From Chloroflexota bacterium (GTDB lineage: Bacteria; Chloroflexota; Anaerolineae; UBA4142): 6,234 nt of DNA. Below the pieces are notes generated by a model. That model did not search any database. It saw only the letters and a program-made list of their open reading frames with translations, and was not told where the DNA came from. Shown in pieces: positions 5,724 to 6,234 of this stretch. Made by a program: the position numbers and the translations under genes. Numbering within the stretch: position 1 is the first letter of the stretch; each line of letters begins with the position of its first letter. The DNA lies in contig JACQEA010000157.1 of NCBI GenBank assembly GCA_016200825.1, positions 1-6,234 on the forward strand, written 5' to 3'.

Positions 5724-6157
5724 TACACTTTCGCCACTTGCAAGCGGCACCACGCGTACAGTGCATCGTACACGGCGAACTGATGCTGTAGGTTTTCTTC
5801 GTCGTTCGGATAACGCAGACTATATCCGTTCGCAATCGCTTCGAGCCCGCGCGCAAGCGGATCTTTGTCAATGTCTTCGGCAATATCGGCGGCGTGCACG
5901 ATCTTCGCCATGCGCGCGAGCGCGGGGTCTTTCAGATCGTACTTGACGATGATGGACTCGAAAGAACAGCGCCCATCCACGTGCCCGAGCTCGACGCCGG
6001 GCGCATCATACGAAATCGCGCCAGTCTCTTTCGCGACCGCGTCGACACGACTGCGCGGCACAAAGAGAAATTCCGCGTGGTTGTCAACGAATCGCGTGAT
6101 GAGCCAAGGACATGCGACGCGATCAACATGCACGTGCGAACGAGTGAGCCATTTCAT
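5723..6157 (-). CDS. Stand-alone ChrB C-terminal-domain protein, copy 2
   Basis: A 144-residue single-domain protein of the ChrB C-terminal (Chrome_Resist) family and first visible gene of the cluster. It shares with copy 1 (2058-2495) the N-terminal block VHVDRVACPWLITRFVDNHA and the middle block APGVELGH plus RCSFESI, and ends in YDALYAWCR; 23 of 144 aligned residues differ by my count. It too lacks the N-terminal part of classical ChrB. The start ATG 6157 has GGGAG about 9 bases upstream, a longer spacing than for copy 1. Its stop overlaps the start of the propeller gene by one base, so these two proteins are likely made in similar amounts. A role in chromate response is inferred from family and from chrA two genes downstream. 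Confidence 0.86.
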   Translation of the reverse strand: MKWLTRSHVHVDRVACPWLITRFVDNHAEFLFVPRSRVDAVAKETGAISYDAPGVELGHVDGRCSFESIIVKYDLKDPALARMAKIVHAADIAEDIDKDPLARGLEAIANGYSLRYPNDEENLQHQFAVYDALYAWCRLQVAKV

Positions 6158-6194
6158 TTTCTTCTTCTCCCTTTCTTTAGAGATTTTTTATTCC

Positions 6195-6218
6195 TCGCGC
6201 GGCTCGGTTGCCGCGCGA
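6195..6218 (-). promoter_or_regulatory. Hairpin in the leader of the chr cluster
   Basis: A perfect 9-bp inverted repeat, TCGCGCGGC / GCCGCGCGA, with a 6-base loop (6204-6209), about 37 bp upstream of the chrB copy 2 start. No U-run follows it on either strand, so it is not a standard terminator. It could be an operator for a dimeric regulator or an RNA structure in the 5' leader. No promoter can be placed with confidence because only 16 bases remain beyond it. Confidence 0.45.
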
Positions 6219-6234
6219 CTTGAAGTTCGTTAGG

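Noticed and set aside
6195..6218. Rho-independent terminator
   Set aside because: The stem is strong, but no T-run follows on either strand; the only T-run precedes it on the plus strand.

Overview
The window reads as bacterial DNA of intermediate G+C. It has compact Shine-Dalgarno-led genes, a lipoprotein signal peptide, IS5-type insertion sequences and a VapBC-type toxin-antitoxin remnant. The host-like part (about 1430-6234) is rich in CGCG, while the insertion-sequence part (1-1430) has little of it. No taxonomic marker is present. A Chloroflexota-like origin is my best guess from the look of the proteins, held with low confidence.

Positions 1-1430 are a mobile-element scar. A complete IS5-type element occupies about 3-874, bounded by 18-bp terminal inverted repeats that differ at one position and flanked by TA on both sides. 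Its single transposase gene is split by a -1 frameshift at a run of six A. Directly next to it (877-1310, opposite strand) is the C-terminal half of a second, unrelated DDE transposase. After that come two short palindromic repeats (around 1361 and 1412). The second lies exactly where the similarity of a PIN-domain toxin gene to its family stops, so the toxin is truncated. Its putative antitoxin (1641-1961) is intact.

Positions 2058-6157 are a chromate-type gene cluster, all on the minus strand. In transcription order it holds a stand-alone ChrB C-terminal-domain protein (copy 2); a seven-bladed beta-propeller protein that overlaps it by one base; a full two-domain ChrA transporter 10 bp further on; then, after a 97-bp gap, a lipoprotein with a concanavalin-like domain and a C-terminal type-1-copper cupredoxin domain; and finally a second ChrB-domain protein (copy 1), about 84% identical to the first by hand count. 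The two ChrB copies thus bracket the transporter, the propeller and the copper lipoprotein.

ChrA is known as a chromate/sulfate-type membrane transporter and the ChrB C-terminal domain as a chromate-resistance accessory. The propeller and the cupredoxin lipoprotein are not standard parts of a chr operon. The arrangement suggests an export system combined with an extracytoplasmic redox protein, but that role is inference and the true substrate cannot be read from sequence. A 9-bp-stem hairpin lies in the leader of the cluster near the right edge. No RNA genes or CRISPR array are visible, and no gene-free stretch exceeds about 110 bases.
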